DNA of 64,000 nucleotides from Rosistilla carotiformis (GTDB lineage Bacteria; Planctomycetota; Planctomycetia; Pirellulales; Pirellulaceae): NCBI RefSeq assembly GCF_007753095.1, contig NZ_CP036348.1:3100001-3164000 (forward strand). The letters are read 5' to 3'. Positions 19,973 to 28,450 of this stretch are shown in pieces. The notes under the pieces are model-generated. The model was not told the origin of the DNA. It made no database searches and was given only the letters and a program-made list of their open reading frames with translations. The translations under genes were made by a program, and so were the position numbers. Within the stretch, counting starts at the first letter, position 1. Each line of letters begins with the position of its first letter.

Positions 19973-21465
19973 ACCACATTCTGGAAAAACGACAGCCTGA
20001 CTTAGCGAGTCGGCTTACCGATTTGAGATCCTCGTGCCAGGGAACGCCTCCATTGGATGCGACCTTAGAGCCGTGGATGATTGAATGGATGACCGATCAC
20101 GCGTCGCAACTGCACGCAGCTTGCGAGCGATTCGGTTCACCGCTGAACCTGATTTGCGTGGCGCCGATGATCCGCAATCTCGAACAATTCAGTTGCGTTG
20201 CCGTCAACCGTGGCGTGCGTTTTCAGCCGTTCTTCGCCCGCAAGGCGAACAAGTGTTTGGCATTTGTCGATGCTGCTAAAAGGTTCGGTGCGGGGATCGA
20301 CGTGGCGAGTGAAGCGGAGTGTCGACAAACACTCGACCGTGGCGTTCCGGCTACGGATATCCTCTGCACCGCAGCCATCAAGCCGCAATCGCTACTTGAG
20401 CTTTGCGTTGTCCGCCGCGTGCCGATAGCGATCGACAACCTCGACGAATTGCGACGCGTTCAGGCGATTGCGGGCAAATACGATACGGATGCCGAGGTTG
20501 CTATTCGGATCAGCGGCTTTCAACATGACGGCGATAAATTGTTCTCGCGCTTCGGATTCGACATCGATCAAATCGCGTTGCTCGACCAAGAACTTTCGCA
20601 CGCCAGTGGCAACGGTTCGATTCGATTGATCGGCCTTCATTTTCACTTGGATGGTTACAGCAGTGGCCACCGCGTCAGCGCGCTGCGGCAGATGTTGCCG
20701 CGGGTCGATCATTTTCGATCGCGTGGCCACGACATTCGATTTCTCGATATCGGTGGTGGGTTGCCGATGTGCTATTTGGAAAGTGAATCGCAATGGAACG
20801 CGTTTGGTGCGGCGCATCGATCGGCATTGCTAGGCGATCGCACACCGATCACCTTCCAAAATCACGGACTTGGTTTTTTCAACGTGGATGGGCATCTGCA
20901 CGGTCAACGCAACACCTATCCCTATTACCAATCGCCAACCGCCGTGAACTGGTTGGCGGAGGTGCTGGATGCGGAATCGGGGGAACAGGGAACCCTCGCC
21001 GACGCGATACGAGCTCGGTCGCTTCAGCTGAGATGCGAACCGGGACGCAGCGCTCTAAATGGCTGCGGCGTTACCGTCGCGCGTGTTGAGTATGTGAAAC
21101 GTCATCCCAGTGGAGATGCTTTCGTTGGACTTGCGATGAACCGCACACAGTGCCGAACGGGCAGCGACGACTTTCTCGTCGACCCGCTGGTCGTGCGTTC
21201 CGAAGGAAATCGCGACTCCGCCCACGGTGCGGCGGTGGAAGGTTATCTCGCGGGTGCGTACTGCACCGAATCGGAATGGATCACGCTGCGTCGACTTCGA
21301 TTTCCTCGAGGGATCGCCATGGGCGATCTTGTGGTCCTACCGAATACCGCGGGCTACTTCATGCACTTCCTCGAGAGTCGTTCACACCAATTCCCGTTGG
21401 CAACCAATCTGATCGTGCCAGGAGGCTCGACAAGCGAATTTCGGATCGATGCAATCGACAGCTAG
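19969..21465 (+). CDS. Y4yA-type PLP-dependent (fold III) decarboxylase-like enzyme
   Basis: A 498-residue alanine-racemase-fold PLP enzyme of the ornithine/diaminopimelate decarboxylase class, closest in overall pattern to the Y4yA family. The PLP lysine lies in FFARKANK (K92). The phosphate-binding glycines appear in DIGGGLPM, the EPGRS loop is intact, and the catalytic cysteine motif reads GAYCTESEW. It probably decarboxylates an amino acid produced by the preceding two enzymes, giving a diamine-type product; the substrate is inferred. It is the last gene of the operon. No IucA/IucC synthetase, transporter or receptor follows; the next gene is a GDSL hydrolase 299 bp later. Confidence 0.78.
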   Translation: MNHILEKRQPDLASRLTDLRSSCQGTPPLDATLEPWMIEWMTDHASQLHAACERFGSPLNLICVAPMIRNLEQFSCVAVNRGVRFQPFFARKANKCLAFVDAAKRFGAGIDVASEAECRQTLDRGVPATDILCTAAIKPQSLLELCVVRRVPIAIDNLDELRRVQAIAGKYDTDAEVAIRISGFQHDGDKLFSRFGFDIDQIALLDQELSHASGNGSIRLIGLHFHLDGYSSGHRVSALRQMLPRVDHFRSRGHDIRFLDIGGGLPMCYLESESQWNAFGAAHRSALLGDRTPITFQNHGLGFFNVDGHLHGQRNTYPYYQSPTAVNWLAEVLDAESGEQGTLADAIRARSLQLRCEPGRSALNGCGVTVARVEYVKRHPSGDAFVGLAMNRTQCRTGSDDFLVDPLVVRSEGNRDSAHGAAVEGYLAGAYCTESEWITLRRLRFPRGIAMGDLVVLPNTAGYFMHFLESRSHQFPLATNLIVPGGSTSEFRIDAIDS

Positions 21466-21764
21466 TGTTTACTTCTTAGTTCGATGATTCACGGGAAGCC
21501 GATCTTTATGCGGAAGGTTGTCCCATCACAGGCGGCCAGTCGCTGTCCGATTCTCGTGTCCTCAACATGGCGCCGAAAACTGGCAACCGCGACATGGATC
21601 GCGATCGTGTTGCCCGATGTGTCGAACGGGCGAATGGATGGAAGGATTGGCCAACCGGTTTGGGATGACGGCCCCATTTGCGCTGTGTAAAATGCGTTGC
21701 CTCCGCTGAGCGGCCTCGCTCGCCGGCCATGCTCGCTTCGTCACCGCATTTCAAGAAAAACATC
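21466..21764. other. Intergenic region, no supported gene
   Basis: About 300 bp after the three-gene PLP/FAD operon. No strong hairpin terminator and no convincing gene were found. Short open frames here lack ribosome-binding sites. Confidence 0.3.
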
Positions 21765-23132
21765 ATGCTCCGATTGTTCGCGTTTTGTCTCCTCTGTTGT
21801 CCCTTGCTCGCTGTGTCCGTCAGTGCGCAGCCCGCTGGCTCACCGATTGCGCCGCCGGAGCTTGGCCCGTACCTGTACGAGACCAAACCGGACGATCCTG
21901 CGTTTGCAAGTTTTAACCCTCGTCGAGCGCCGCAGCCGGGTGAGCTTCTGTTACGCAAAGGGGATCGCTTGGCGATCTGCGGTGATTCGATCACCGAACA
22001 AAAGATGTACTCGCGGCTGATCGAGACCTATCTGACGGCCTGCGTTCCCGAGCTACAGATCACCGCGCGGCAGTACGGTTGGAGCGGCGAGAAGACCGAC
22101 GGTTTTCTGCGGCGGATGGAGAAGGATTGCCTGACCTTCTCGCCGACGATCGCCACGTTGGCTTACGGCATGAACGATTCCCGCTACCGACCGTTCGACG
22201 TCACCAACGGGCAATGGTACGAGGATCACTACACTGCGATCGTGCAGAAATTTAGAGCGAACGACGTCCGCGTTGTCGTCGGATCGCCTGGCTGTGCTGG
22301 CAAGATCGCGACTTGGGTCAAGAGCCGATCGGGAACGTTGGAACAACACAACTTGAACCTGTGCGCCCTGCGAGACATCGCGATCGGCGTGGCGGAGCGC
22401 GAACAAGTTCGCTTTGCCGACATCTTCTGGCCGATGCTGCAAGCCCAAGTCTTCGCCCCAGCTCAACACGGCGCCACCGAAGAGAAACCCTACCGCGTCG
22501 CTGGCAGCGATGGGATCCATCCCGGCTGGGCCGGTCAAGTGATCATGGCCTGGTCGATGCTTCGTTCGTTGGGCCTCGATGGCGACCTGGGAACGATCGC
22601 GATCGATACCGAAAGCAACACCGCGACCGCCGACGGCGGACACTCGATCGATGCGTATGCCGACGGCGTCGCAACGGTCACCAGCACGCGGTATCCCTTC
22701 TGTGCGAGCGGCACACTGCACAGCGAAAACTCAATTCGATCGGGGATGACGCTGGTTCCCTTCAACGAAGATCTCAACCGGTTTCTGTTGAAGGTTAACG
22801 CAGCCGATGGCACAAAGTGGGAGATCACTTGGGGCGACCAGACGCAAACCTACACCGCGGATCAACTCGCCCAGGGAATCAACTTGGCGTGGGAGTTTCC
22901 GAAAAACCCGTTCAGCGAATCGTTCGACCGCGTCGATGCAGCGGTCGCGAAAAAGCAGGCTTATGAAACGCAGCAGGTGAAGAAGATCTTCCACGGCCCC
23001 GAGGGGAAAAAGGACTTCGCCGCCGCCGTCAAGGAAACCGAAGCGGTTCGCAAGCCGTTGGCCGATGCGATCGCGGACGCCATGCAGCCGGTGACACACA
23101 AGATCGCGATCCGCCAAGTCGCTGGTGAATGA
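21765..23132 (+). CDS. Secreted SGNH/GDSL hydrolase
   Basis: A 455-residue exported hydrolase with signal peptide MLRLFAFCLLCCPLLAVSVSA. Block I is GDSIT with the nucleophile S75, a block II glycine lies in YGWSGE, block III is GMND, and block V is SDGIHPGW with the catalytic D249 and H252. Such enzymes deacetylate or de-esterify polysaccharides or lipids; the long C-terminal part (after about residue 300) is uncharacterised. The start at 21765 is chosen because it begins the signal peptide; an upstream ATG at 21729 would add 12 residues. The gene is convergent with the PH-domain operon. Confidence 0.85.
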   Translation: MLRLFAFCLLCCPLLAVSVSAQPAGSPIAPPELGPYLYETKPDDPAFASFNPRRAPQPGELLLRKGDRLAICGDSITEQKMYSRLIETYLTACVPELQITARQYGWSGEKTDGFLRRMEKDCLTFSPTIATLAYGMNDSRYRPFDVTNGQWYEDHYTAIVQKFRANDVRVVVGSPGCAGKIATWVKSRSGTLEQHNLNLCALRDIAIGVAEREQVRFADIFWPMLQAQVFAPAQHGATEEKPYRVAGSDGIHPGWAGQVIMAWSMLRSLGLDGDLGTIAIDTESNTATADGGHSIDAYADGVATVTSTRYPFCASGTLHSENSIRSGMTLVPFNEDLNRFLLKVNAADGTKWEITWGDQTQTYTADQLAQGINLAWEFPKNPFSESFDRVDAAVAKKQAYETQQVKKIFHGPEGKKDFAAAVKETEAVRKPLADAIADAMQPVTHKIAIRQVAGE

Positions 23133-23224
23133 GCCCGCGGCAAACCGGATCAACGTCGGGTAGATCTCCGCAATGGAACCGGCGACGCGATCGTCATCGC
23201 CGCATTTGATGCGTTGACCTCAAC

Positions 23225-23944
23225 TCAAAGAGCTTTGATCTCGTCGCGGATCTCGCACAACATCGCCAACTGCCGTGGAGAAAAGCCACTCGACGGCGAC
23301 GTGGTTTGATCATCGCCCAGGCCTGCGGAGCGCGACTGGCTGACGCGCGACATGATCTGTTCGCGGATCTCGGCGGCATCTTCGATCCCCTGGACCAGCA
23401 GCTTGTTGCCGCTGGCGAATGGACTCTCGGCCTCCCCCTGCGACGAGCCCGCGGTTTCGACGACCAGCTCCGAGATCCCAAATAGATGCTGCAGCGGACC
23501 GCGTCGCAGGTAGACGTTCTGCACATTTTCAAACGTGATCGTATGTTCGTAGATCACCCAGATCCCACGCCGCGCTCGCAGGCTTCGGTCGGTGATCACG
23601 TACCACATTGTGTCGTAGCGAAGATGGAGCGCGACATAAGCGACCAGATGCACGGCGAGGACCAGCGGAATCGCCACGACCGCCAGCAATAACGCGAGCT
23701 TTTCATTTTCGATCGCAACCGCCCCCAAGGCGACAGCGATCACAAGGTCGATGACGGCGGCGATCACCCAAAAGTTGAACTTCAGGTAGCTCAAGAATCG
23801 CCGCGAGGGTTGAAAGCTGCGATAGAAACCGCCGTCGGAAACCGGAAGCGTCGGCGGGTGATCGGGCACGCGAAAGCAGTCGACGAGAATTCTCCAAACG
23901 CCGCGATAGAGCCACTGAGCCGACCGAGGAACGGGAGCTGTCAT
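23225..23944 (-). CDS. PH-domain (bPH2) membrane protein, second of pair
   Basis: A 239-residue protein with two hydrophobic segments (about residues 55-105), then a bacterial PH domain around YDTMWYVITDRSLRARRGIWVIYEHTITFENVQNVYLRRGPLQ. The C-terminal tail ends in LAMLCEIRDEIKAL, a short predicted helix also found at the end of its upstream partner. YdbT/YdbS-like proteins of this kind are membrane proteins of unknown role. Its ATG overlaps the stop of the preceding bPH2 gene in ATGA, so the two are translationally coupled. Confidence 0.82.
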   Translation of the reverse strand: MTAPVPRSAQWLYRGVWRILVDCFRVPDHPPTLPVSDGGFYRSFQPSRRFLSYLKFNFWVIAAVIDLVIAVALGAVAIENEKLALLLAVVAIPLVLAVHLVAYVALHLRYDTMWYVITDRSLRARRGIWVIYEHTITFENVQNVYLRRGPLQHLFGISELVVETAGSSQGEAESPFASGNKLLVQGIEDAAEIREQIMSRVSQSRSAGLGDDQTTSPSSGFSPRQLAMLCEIRDEIKAL

Positions 23945-24474
23945 GTGTCGTCTCCCTCCGGAACGTTGCGAATCCGACGCAGTTCATCGCGGATCTCGGT
24001 CAACACGCCAAGCACTTGATCGCTGCTATCGACCGATTCGGAATCGAGCGAATCGTTCCGCGCCCCACGCATCTGCGCGTACAGGAAATCGCGGAGCGGT
24101 TCGGGATCGCGAATCCCTTCGATCTGCATCGTCGCCCCCGCGGTTCCCGAAGCGGTTTGCAGCGGCACTTTGGAAAGCCCCATCCAGCGTTCGACGATGT
24201 TCCGCGTGACATGGATGTCTTGCAACCGTCGATAGGTGAGATGCACCTCGCGCCGAAAGAAGTACCCCCAACACATCGAGACTCCGGTATCGTCGAATCG
24301 ATACCGCAGCGTCTTGAATCGGATCCACAGTGGAATAAAGACAAACGGGAACCCGATGACGGTGCACGCCGCAACCAACGCGTAATAAACCAACAGCGAA
24401 TCGTCCGGGCGAGTGATCTTCGACGCGTCGAACGTCGCGTCGGAGGGTTGCGTCGGCAGGAGCGATTCGGTCAC
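23941..24474 (-). CDS. PH-domain (bPH2) membrane protein, first of pair
   Basis: A 177-residue protein with two hydrophobic stretches around residues 28-50 and a bPH2 core (YRFDDTGVSMCWGYFFRREVHLTYRRLQDIHVTRNIVERW). The C-terminal tail VLGVLTEIRDELRRIRN resembles the tail of its partner, a hint that the two proteins pair through it. The GTG start at 24474 has GAGGA seven bases upstream. It lies 12 bp downstream of the TIM-barrel gene and overlaps the next bPH2 gene, forming a three-gene transcription unit. Confidence 0.82.
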   Translation of the reverse strand: MTESLLPTQPSDATFDASKITRPDDSLLVYYALVAACTVIGFPFVFIPLWIRFKTLRYRFDDTGVSMCWGYFFRREVHLTYRRLQDIHVTRNIVERWMGLSKVPLQTASGTAGATMQIEGIRDPEPLRDFLYAQMRGARNDSLDSESVDSSDQVLGVLTEIRDELRRIRNVPEGDDT

Positions 24475-24486
24475 GTCGATCCTCGT

Positions 24487-25398
24487 CTATAAAAGGTCTT
24501 CGAGATAGCCTCGCGAGCGATTGATCTCGGCGGTCACTTCGGCTGTCGTTTCGAGGATCGGGATCCCTCGCGGCACGGGGTGCATAAAAATCTCGGTCCA
24601 GCCGCTGAACTTAGTCTCGACCAATGCATCGACCAGCGGCCCAAAATCAAGCTCGCCTCGCCCCGGCATTTGCAACAACTCCTGCTGCTTGGGCAGCTTC
24701 TTCATGCAGCCCATTCCGTATTGCCAGGCATAAAAGACCGACAACCGATCGCCAAGGTCAAGAATCAATTCGGCAAGCGTTTCGGAATCTTGGTCTAAAT
24801 GGTAGGGAGCCAAAGCAATTCCAAGATGATCGCTGGGACACAGTTCGACCAGCCATCGCAGCGAATCGGGGGATTCGATCAAATTGTTGCCATGGTTTTC
24901 GATCGCGATCGTGACGCCCGTCTCCTCCGCCACCGCCAGATGCGGCTTCATCTGCTCGACAAACTTGCCCACCGCCGACTTCAGTTCGGTCCCTTTCAGA
25001 CCTTTGGGACCCGCACCACCGGTGACCATGGTCGCGCAGCCCAGTCGATTTGCGAGCCGCATCTCCTCCTGCAGTCCAAACGGTCCCAGCTTGTATTGCG
25101 TGATGCATCCCAGTGGAACATCATGTTGTTTCAGCAAAGCGGCAAACGCCTCTTCCCCCATCGCATCCAACTGCTCGCGTTGATCCCCGTGCGCCTTGGG
25201 CCAGATGTCCAACGCAACCGAACCGGTCTTGGCGACTTCGGGCAAGATCTCGGCAACGGCAGCGTAGCCGTACATGCACGAACCGAGCAGGTACCGGAAC
25301 TGGAACCCGCCGTCGGCAGCGCGAGCGAAATCAGGCAGTGCAAACGCCGCCCCAGCGGCAGCGCAGGTGGCGGAGAAGTGGCGTCGAGAGACTTGCAT
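24487..25398 (-). CDS. Sugar-phosphate isomerase/epimerase-like TIM-barrel protein
   Basis: A 303-residue protein with a twin-arginine-type leader (SRRHFSATCAAAGAAFALPDFARA) predicting Tat export. The mature part belongs to the xylose-isomerase-like TIM-barrel/hydroxypyruvate isomerase superfamily. Metal-binding residues typical of the fold are suggested by IAIENHG, GELDFGPLVDAL and GWTEIFMHP. The substrate is not identifiable; planctomycetes have many such exported proteins. It is the first gene of the unit with the two bPH2 genes. Confidence 0.82.
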   Translation of the reverse strand: MQVSRRHFSATCAAAGAAFALPDFARAADGGFQFRYLLGSCMYGYAAVAEILPEVAKTGSVALDIWPKAHGDQREQLDAMGEEAFAALLKQHDVPLGCITQYKLGPFGLQEEMRLANRLGCATMVTGGAGPKGLKGTELKSAVGKFVEQMKPHLAVAEETGVTIAIENHGNNLIESPDSLRWLVELCPSDHLGIALAPYHLDQDSETLAELILDLGDRLSVFYAWQYGMGCMKKLPKQQELLQMPGRGELDFGPLVDALVETKFSGWTEIFMHPVPRGIPILETTAEVTAEINRSRGYLEDLL

Positions 25399-25517
25399 GA
25401 GGGATCAATTACGGTGATGGGATAGAGAACTAAAATCATCGTGCAGCCGTCATATCAACAGACTGGCACCGACATTGTAGCGGATCCCACGCTTCCCTTC
25501 TGGCGACTTGCTCGACT

Positions 25518-26549
25518 TCAGTAATCGAACCAGATGCCGCCACCGATGGTCTGTTCGCGTCGTTGGAAGAATTCGAATTGGCTGCTGTAGCCGTTGCTGT
25601 ATTGCGCGCCCCAGCGGAGACGGCGGCCAGAACGGCTGCCTGGGACTTGCCAGCCCGCTTGCGCAGTCAAGCTGGGTGCGTATCCGACAGCTTCGCGGAC
25701 GTCCAGGTTCATCGCGGCAAATGGTCCACCCCACTTCCGCGACATCGGTTGGGGCACATATTCAAAACCGGTTTGAAATTGCCAAGGCCGCGCTCCTCCG
25801 GACATCTTAAATGCAAATGCGGTTTCACCGTAGAGACGTAGCGAATCGTAGGCTTGGTAGCTGGCGCCTAGGATTAGCGACTCGGTGACATAGTTGATGC
25901 GCTTGAAGCTCGGGTTCCGTTCCATATATTCGTCGCCCACGTGGGAGCTGATATGAAAGTATCCGAATTTCAGCGACCACCGACCGGAAGCTTTGGTCAG
26001 TTCGGTGCCGAAGCGGAAATCGTTGGACTCGACATCCTCGGAATTATACAGATCCAAACGCGTGATCACCGCCCCTTCCAGATCCCATTGCCAACCTTGC
26101 GGGCGTTGCACGTCGTTGGTGCCATACCGCAAAAGGCCCACGCGGCCACCGAGGGTTGCATCCCAAAACGCGCCTCCCTCGTGTTCGCTGAAAAGCACCG
26201 TGGAGATCCGCGGTTCGTGAGGCCCCGCCATATAGGAGTGCCACATCAAACCTTCGGGCAACGTCTGCCAACTCCATTCGTCTTGTTTCGGGACCGCTGT
26301 GATGAAGGTTGGCGGCAGCGGGCCAATGGGGTCGCCAGCGGTTTCCAAAATTCCAGCCGGCTCCTCGACGGTCGCAACCGACTCAGCAGTCAGCCCGGCG
26401 ACTTCACTCCACGAGACAATGGCGATCCCATCGTCCCCCGTGACAATCGATTGCGGGACGGCCAGCAGCATCAAGATCCCTGTTATGGATCTGACGATTT
26501 CGGGTAGGCGGTTTGAGAAGTTTGAAGGGTACAAACAGCTTGCCTGCAT
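25518..26549 (-). CDS. DUF1207 family outer-membrane-like protein
   Basis: A 343-residue protein with an N-terminal hydrophobic leader (SITGILMLLAVPQSIV). A body rich in alternating hydrophobic/polar strands and aromatic residues follows, ending in WGAQYSNGYSSQFEFF...GGGIWFDY. The terminal aromatic Y and the strand pattern suggest an outer-membrane beta-barrel, and the overall sequence matches my recollection of DUF1207. The function is unknown. The start at 26549 has only a weak upstream purine stretch; an internal start nearer the leader is possible. Confidence 0.72.
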   Translation of the reverse strand: MQASCLYPSNFSNRLPEIVRSITGILMLLAVPQSIVTGDDGIAIVSWSEVAGLTAESVATVEEPAGILETAGDPIGPLPPTFITAVPKQDEWSWQTLPEGLMWHSYMAGPHEPRISTVLFSEHEGGAFWDATLGGRVGLLRYGTNDVQRPQGWQWDLEGAVITRLDLYNSEDVESNDFRFGTELTKASGRWSLKFGYFHISSHVGDEYMERNPSFKRINYVTESLILGASYQAYDSLRLYGETAFAFKMSGGARPWQFQTGFEYVPQPMSRKWGGPFAAMNLDVREAVGYAPSLTAQAGWQVPGSRSGRRLRWGAQYSNGYSSQFEFFQRREQTIGGGIWFDY

Positions 26550-26639
26550 TGATGATTTCGAAGCAATCCAAATTTAGATACGATCCCAATCGGGATATCG
26601 ACGAGGACGATCCGCTTCGTCAGCTCGCCGCCGTATCGG

Positions 26640-26950
26640 CGATTGCCAGTAGCTCAATGGTTTCGCGGCGTGGCGCGGGCGTGCGTGGCAATCCCGGAAT
26701 CTTCCGGTGACATTTGTTGAGCCAAGTGCACATATCCCCTTCCTCCGCCATTGGTCAGCTTTTTGCCCGATGCAATTGCCAACTCGGTTGCTAGCGAATC
26801 GCGAGTTACCACGATCGCGTTGCAATGATGATGGATATATCGGCTGTATTGGTCGCGTTGTTCTTCGGTAAAGTGCACAACGCGCGATTTCGGCAAATAG
26901 ATTTCGCTAGCATGCGTGCTGACATCATAAGAAACAGTGGACAGGTCCGC
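26640..26950 (-). pseudogene. Possible C-terminal remnant of a larger (GT39-like?) protein
   Basis: Reading minus from about 26950, an open stretch gives DADLSTVSYDVSTHASEIYL, then PKSRVVHFTEEQRDQY and NAIVVTRDSLATEL, with protein-like composition. A continuation that looks coding (TNVTGRFRDCHARP) appears in another frame near 26640-26720. There is no ATG or ribosome-binding site, and a stop codon lies just upstream. The pattern recalls the C-terminal periplasmic tail of glycosyltransferase-39 proteins, but that is a weak impression. It may be a remnant of a deleted gene. Confidence 0.3.
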
Positions 26951-27166
26951 GTCTCGCGTTGCCTGCGACCGTCGACATCAGCTAATTGGATGCAAACTAA
27001 ATGACAGCAAAAGCGATTGTTGCCGGGGGAACTGATACTCGCGATGCTCGAAGACGGATTCCAATTCATGCCGCTGCCAAACGCGGTAAGGACTCCCCTC
27101 ATATCAACGATCGCAATGACGATCCGTCTCGTATCCAAGGTCAGATCGACATGGCAGCCGAAGAGT
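26951..27166. other. Intergenic region, no supported gene
   Basis: This is the remaining part of the roughly 600-bp gap between the DUF1207 and dehydrogenase genes. I see no further coding signal, hairpin or repeat in it. Confidence 0.3.
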
Positions 27167-28102
27167 CTATTTGACTTCGTTTGGCAGCGGTTGGCCGTCG
27201 AGACCGGCGAAGAGATTTTCCAGGGTTCGCTGCATCATCGTGTGCCGGGTGCGGCCAGTGGCGCTTCCCAGATGTGGCGTGATGATCACGTTGGACAGCC
27301 GCAACAAGGGATGATCTCGAGGCAACGGTTCGGGATCGGTGACGTCCAGTCCCGCCGCTTGGATCTTTTCATCGCGAAGCGCCTCGTACAACGCTTGGGT
27401 ATCGACGACCTGCCCGCGAGCCAGATTCAAGAGGATCGCCGACGACTTCATCTTTGCAAACTCCGCCGCGCCGATCATGCCGGTTGTCTCTGGCGTCAGT
27501 GGGCAATTCAACGAAACAAAATCGGACTCTTGCAGCAGATCGTCCAGCGATCGGTACTGGACACCAAGCTCCGCTTCGGCGTCGGGACGCCGGGTACGGT
27601 TGTGGTACAGCAGCCGCATTTGAAACGCTTGGGCACGCCGCGCCACCTCGCATCCGATCCTTCCCATTCCGATGATCCCCAACGTGCTGCCGGTCACCTC
27701 CTGTCCGATGAGTAGCGCCGGGTTATATCGCGTGAACTCCTCCCCGCGTGCGAACGCGTCGCTAACGACCAACTTGCGCGCCGTCGCCAACATTAGCGCG
27801 ATCGTCAGATCGGCCGTCGCTGCATCGACGCAGCCGGGCGTGTTCCCGACCGGAATGCCGCGCGCTGCGGCGGCCTGCAGATCGATATGATCGACCCCGA
27901 CACCGTGGTTACTGATCACTTGCAACTGCGGACAACGATCCATCATTTCGGCGTCGATCGTCACGTGACCGTACGCTAGGATTCCTCGCGAGGCGGCGAA
28001 GTCGGCGTCGGTCGCCGAATCGAAATAACGCAGTTCACATCGAGCCTGTGTGTGGGGCAAAAAAAACTCAGGCAACGGATCGGTCAGGATGATGTCTTTC
28101 AT
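27167..28102 (-). CDS. D-isomer-specific 2-hydroxyacid dehydrogenase
   Basis: A 311-residue NAD(P)-dependent dehydrogenase of the glyoxylate/hydroxypyruvate reductase type. The Rossmann motif GIIGMGRIG is near residues 141-149. Catalytic residues are visible as R in NLARGQVVD, E in DVTDPEPLP and H in TPHLGSA. An N-terminal substrate-binding segment contains SNHGVGVDHID. It likely reduces glyoxylate or hydroxypyruvate in the cytoplasm; the exact substrate cannot be told. It is divergent from the M16 peptidase genes across about 350 bp. Confidence 0.87.
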   Translation of the reverse strand: MKDIILTDPLPEFFLPHTQARCELRYFDSATDADFAASRGILAYGHVTIDAEMMDRCPQLQVISNHGVGVDHIDLQAAAARGIPVGNTPGCVDAATADLTIALMLATARKLVVSDAFARGEEFTRYNPALLIGQEVTGSTLGIIGMGRIGCEVARRAQAFQMRLLYHNRTRRPDAEAELGVQYRSLDDLLQESDFVSLNCPLTPETTGMIGAAEFAKMKSSAILLNLARGQVVDTQALYEALRDEKIQAAGLDVTDPEPLPRDHPLLRLSNVIITPHLGSATGRTRHTMMQRTLENLFAGLDGQPLPNEVK

Positions 28103-28450
28103 GCTGCTGATTGTATACCGCTTGGGTGGATCTTGCAGTTACGTGCCTCCCTTTTCCGCAGGCTTATCGAACGTTGCAGCACCGATTTTGCAAATTGTGC
28201 AATCCGGGTGATTTGGGACGAACGGTTAACACCAATCGTGTCCCACAACCGCGCGGAAACCGCAAAACGGCGTTCGGGAAAGATCGAGCCCTTGCAGCGC
28301 AACATCGGTAAACAATTCTCAATACTCGTCACCCGTTGGTGCCGTCGGCTCATTTTCCACCGGCCCTCTCTCCCCCTCCTGCCCAACCATCAATTCGGTC
28401 ATAATCTCGGCAGCTGTATTTCATTTGCACACCCAATTTGGCGGCAATCC
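28103..28450. promoter_or_regulatory. Divergent intergenic region
   Basis: About 350 bp between the dehydrogenase (minus) and the first M16 gene (plus); both promoters should lie here. An in-frame extension of the M16 gene reaches 28052 but its translation does not look like protein, so I treat this stretch as non-coding. Confidence 0.4.
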
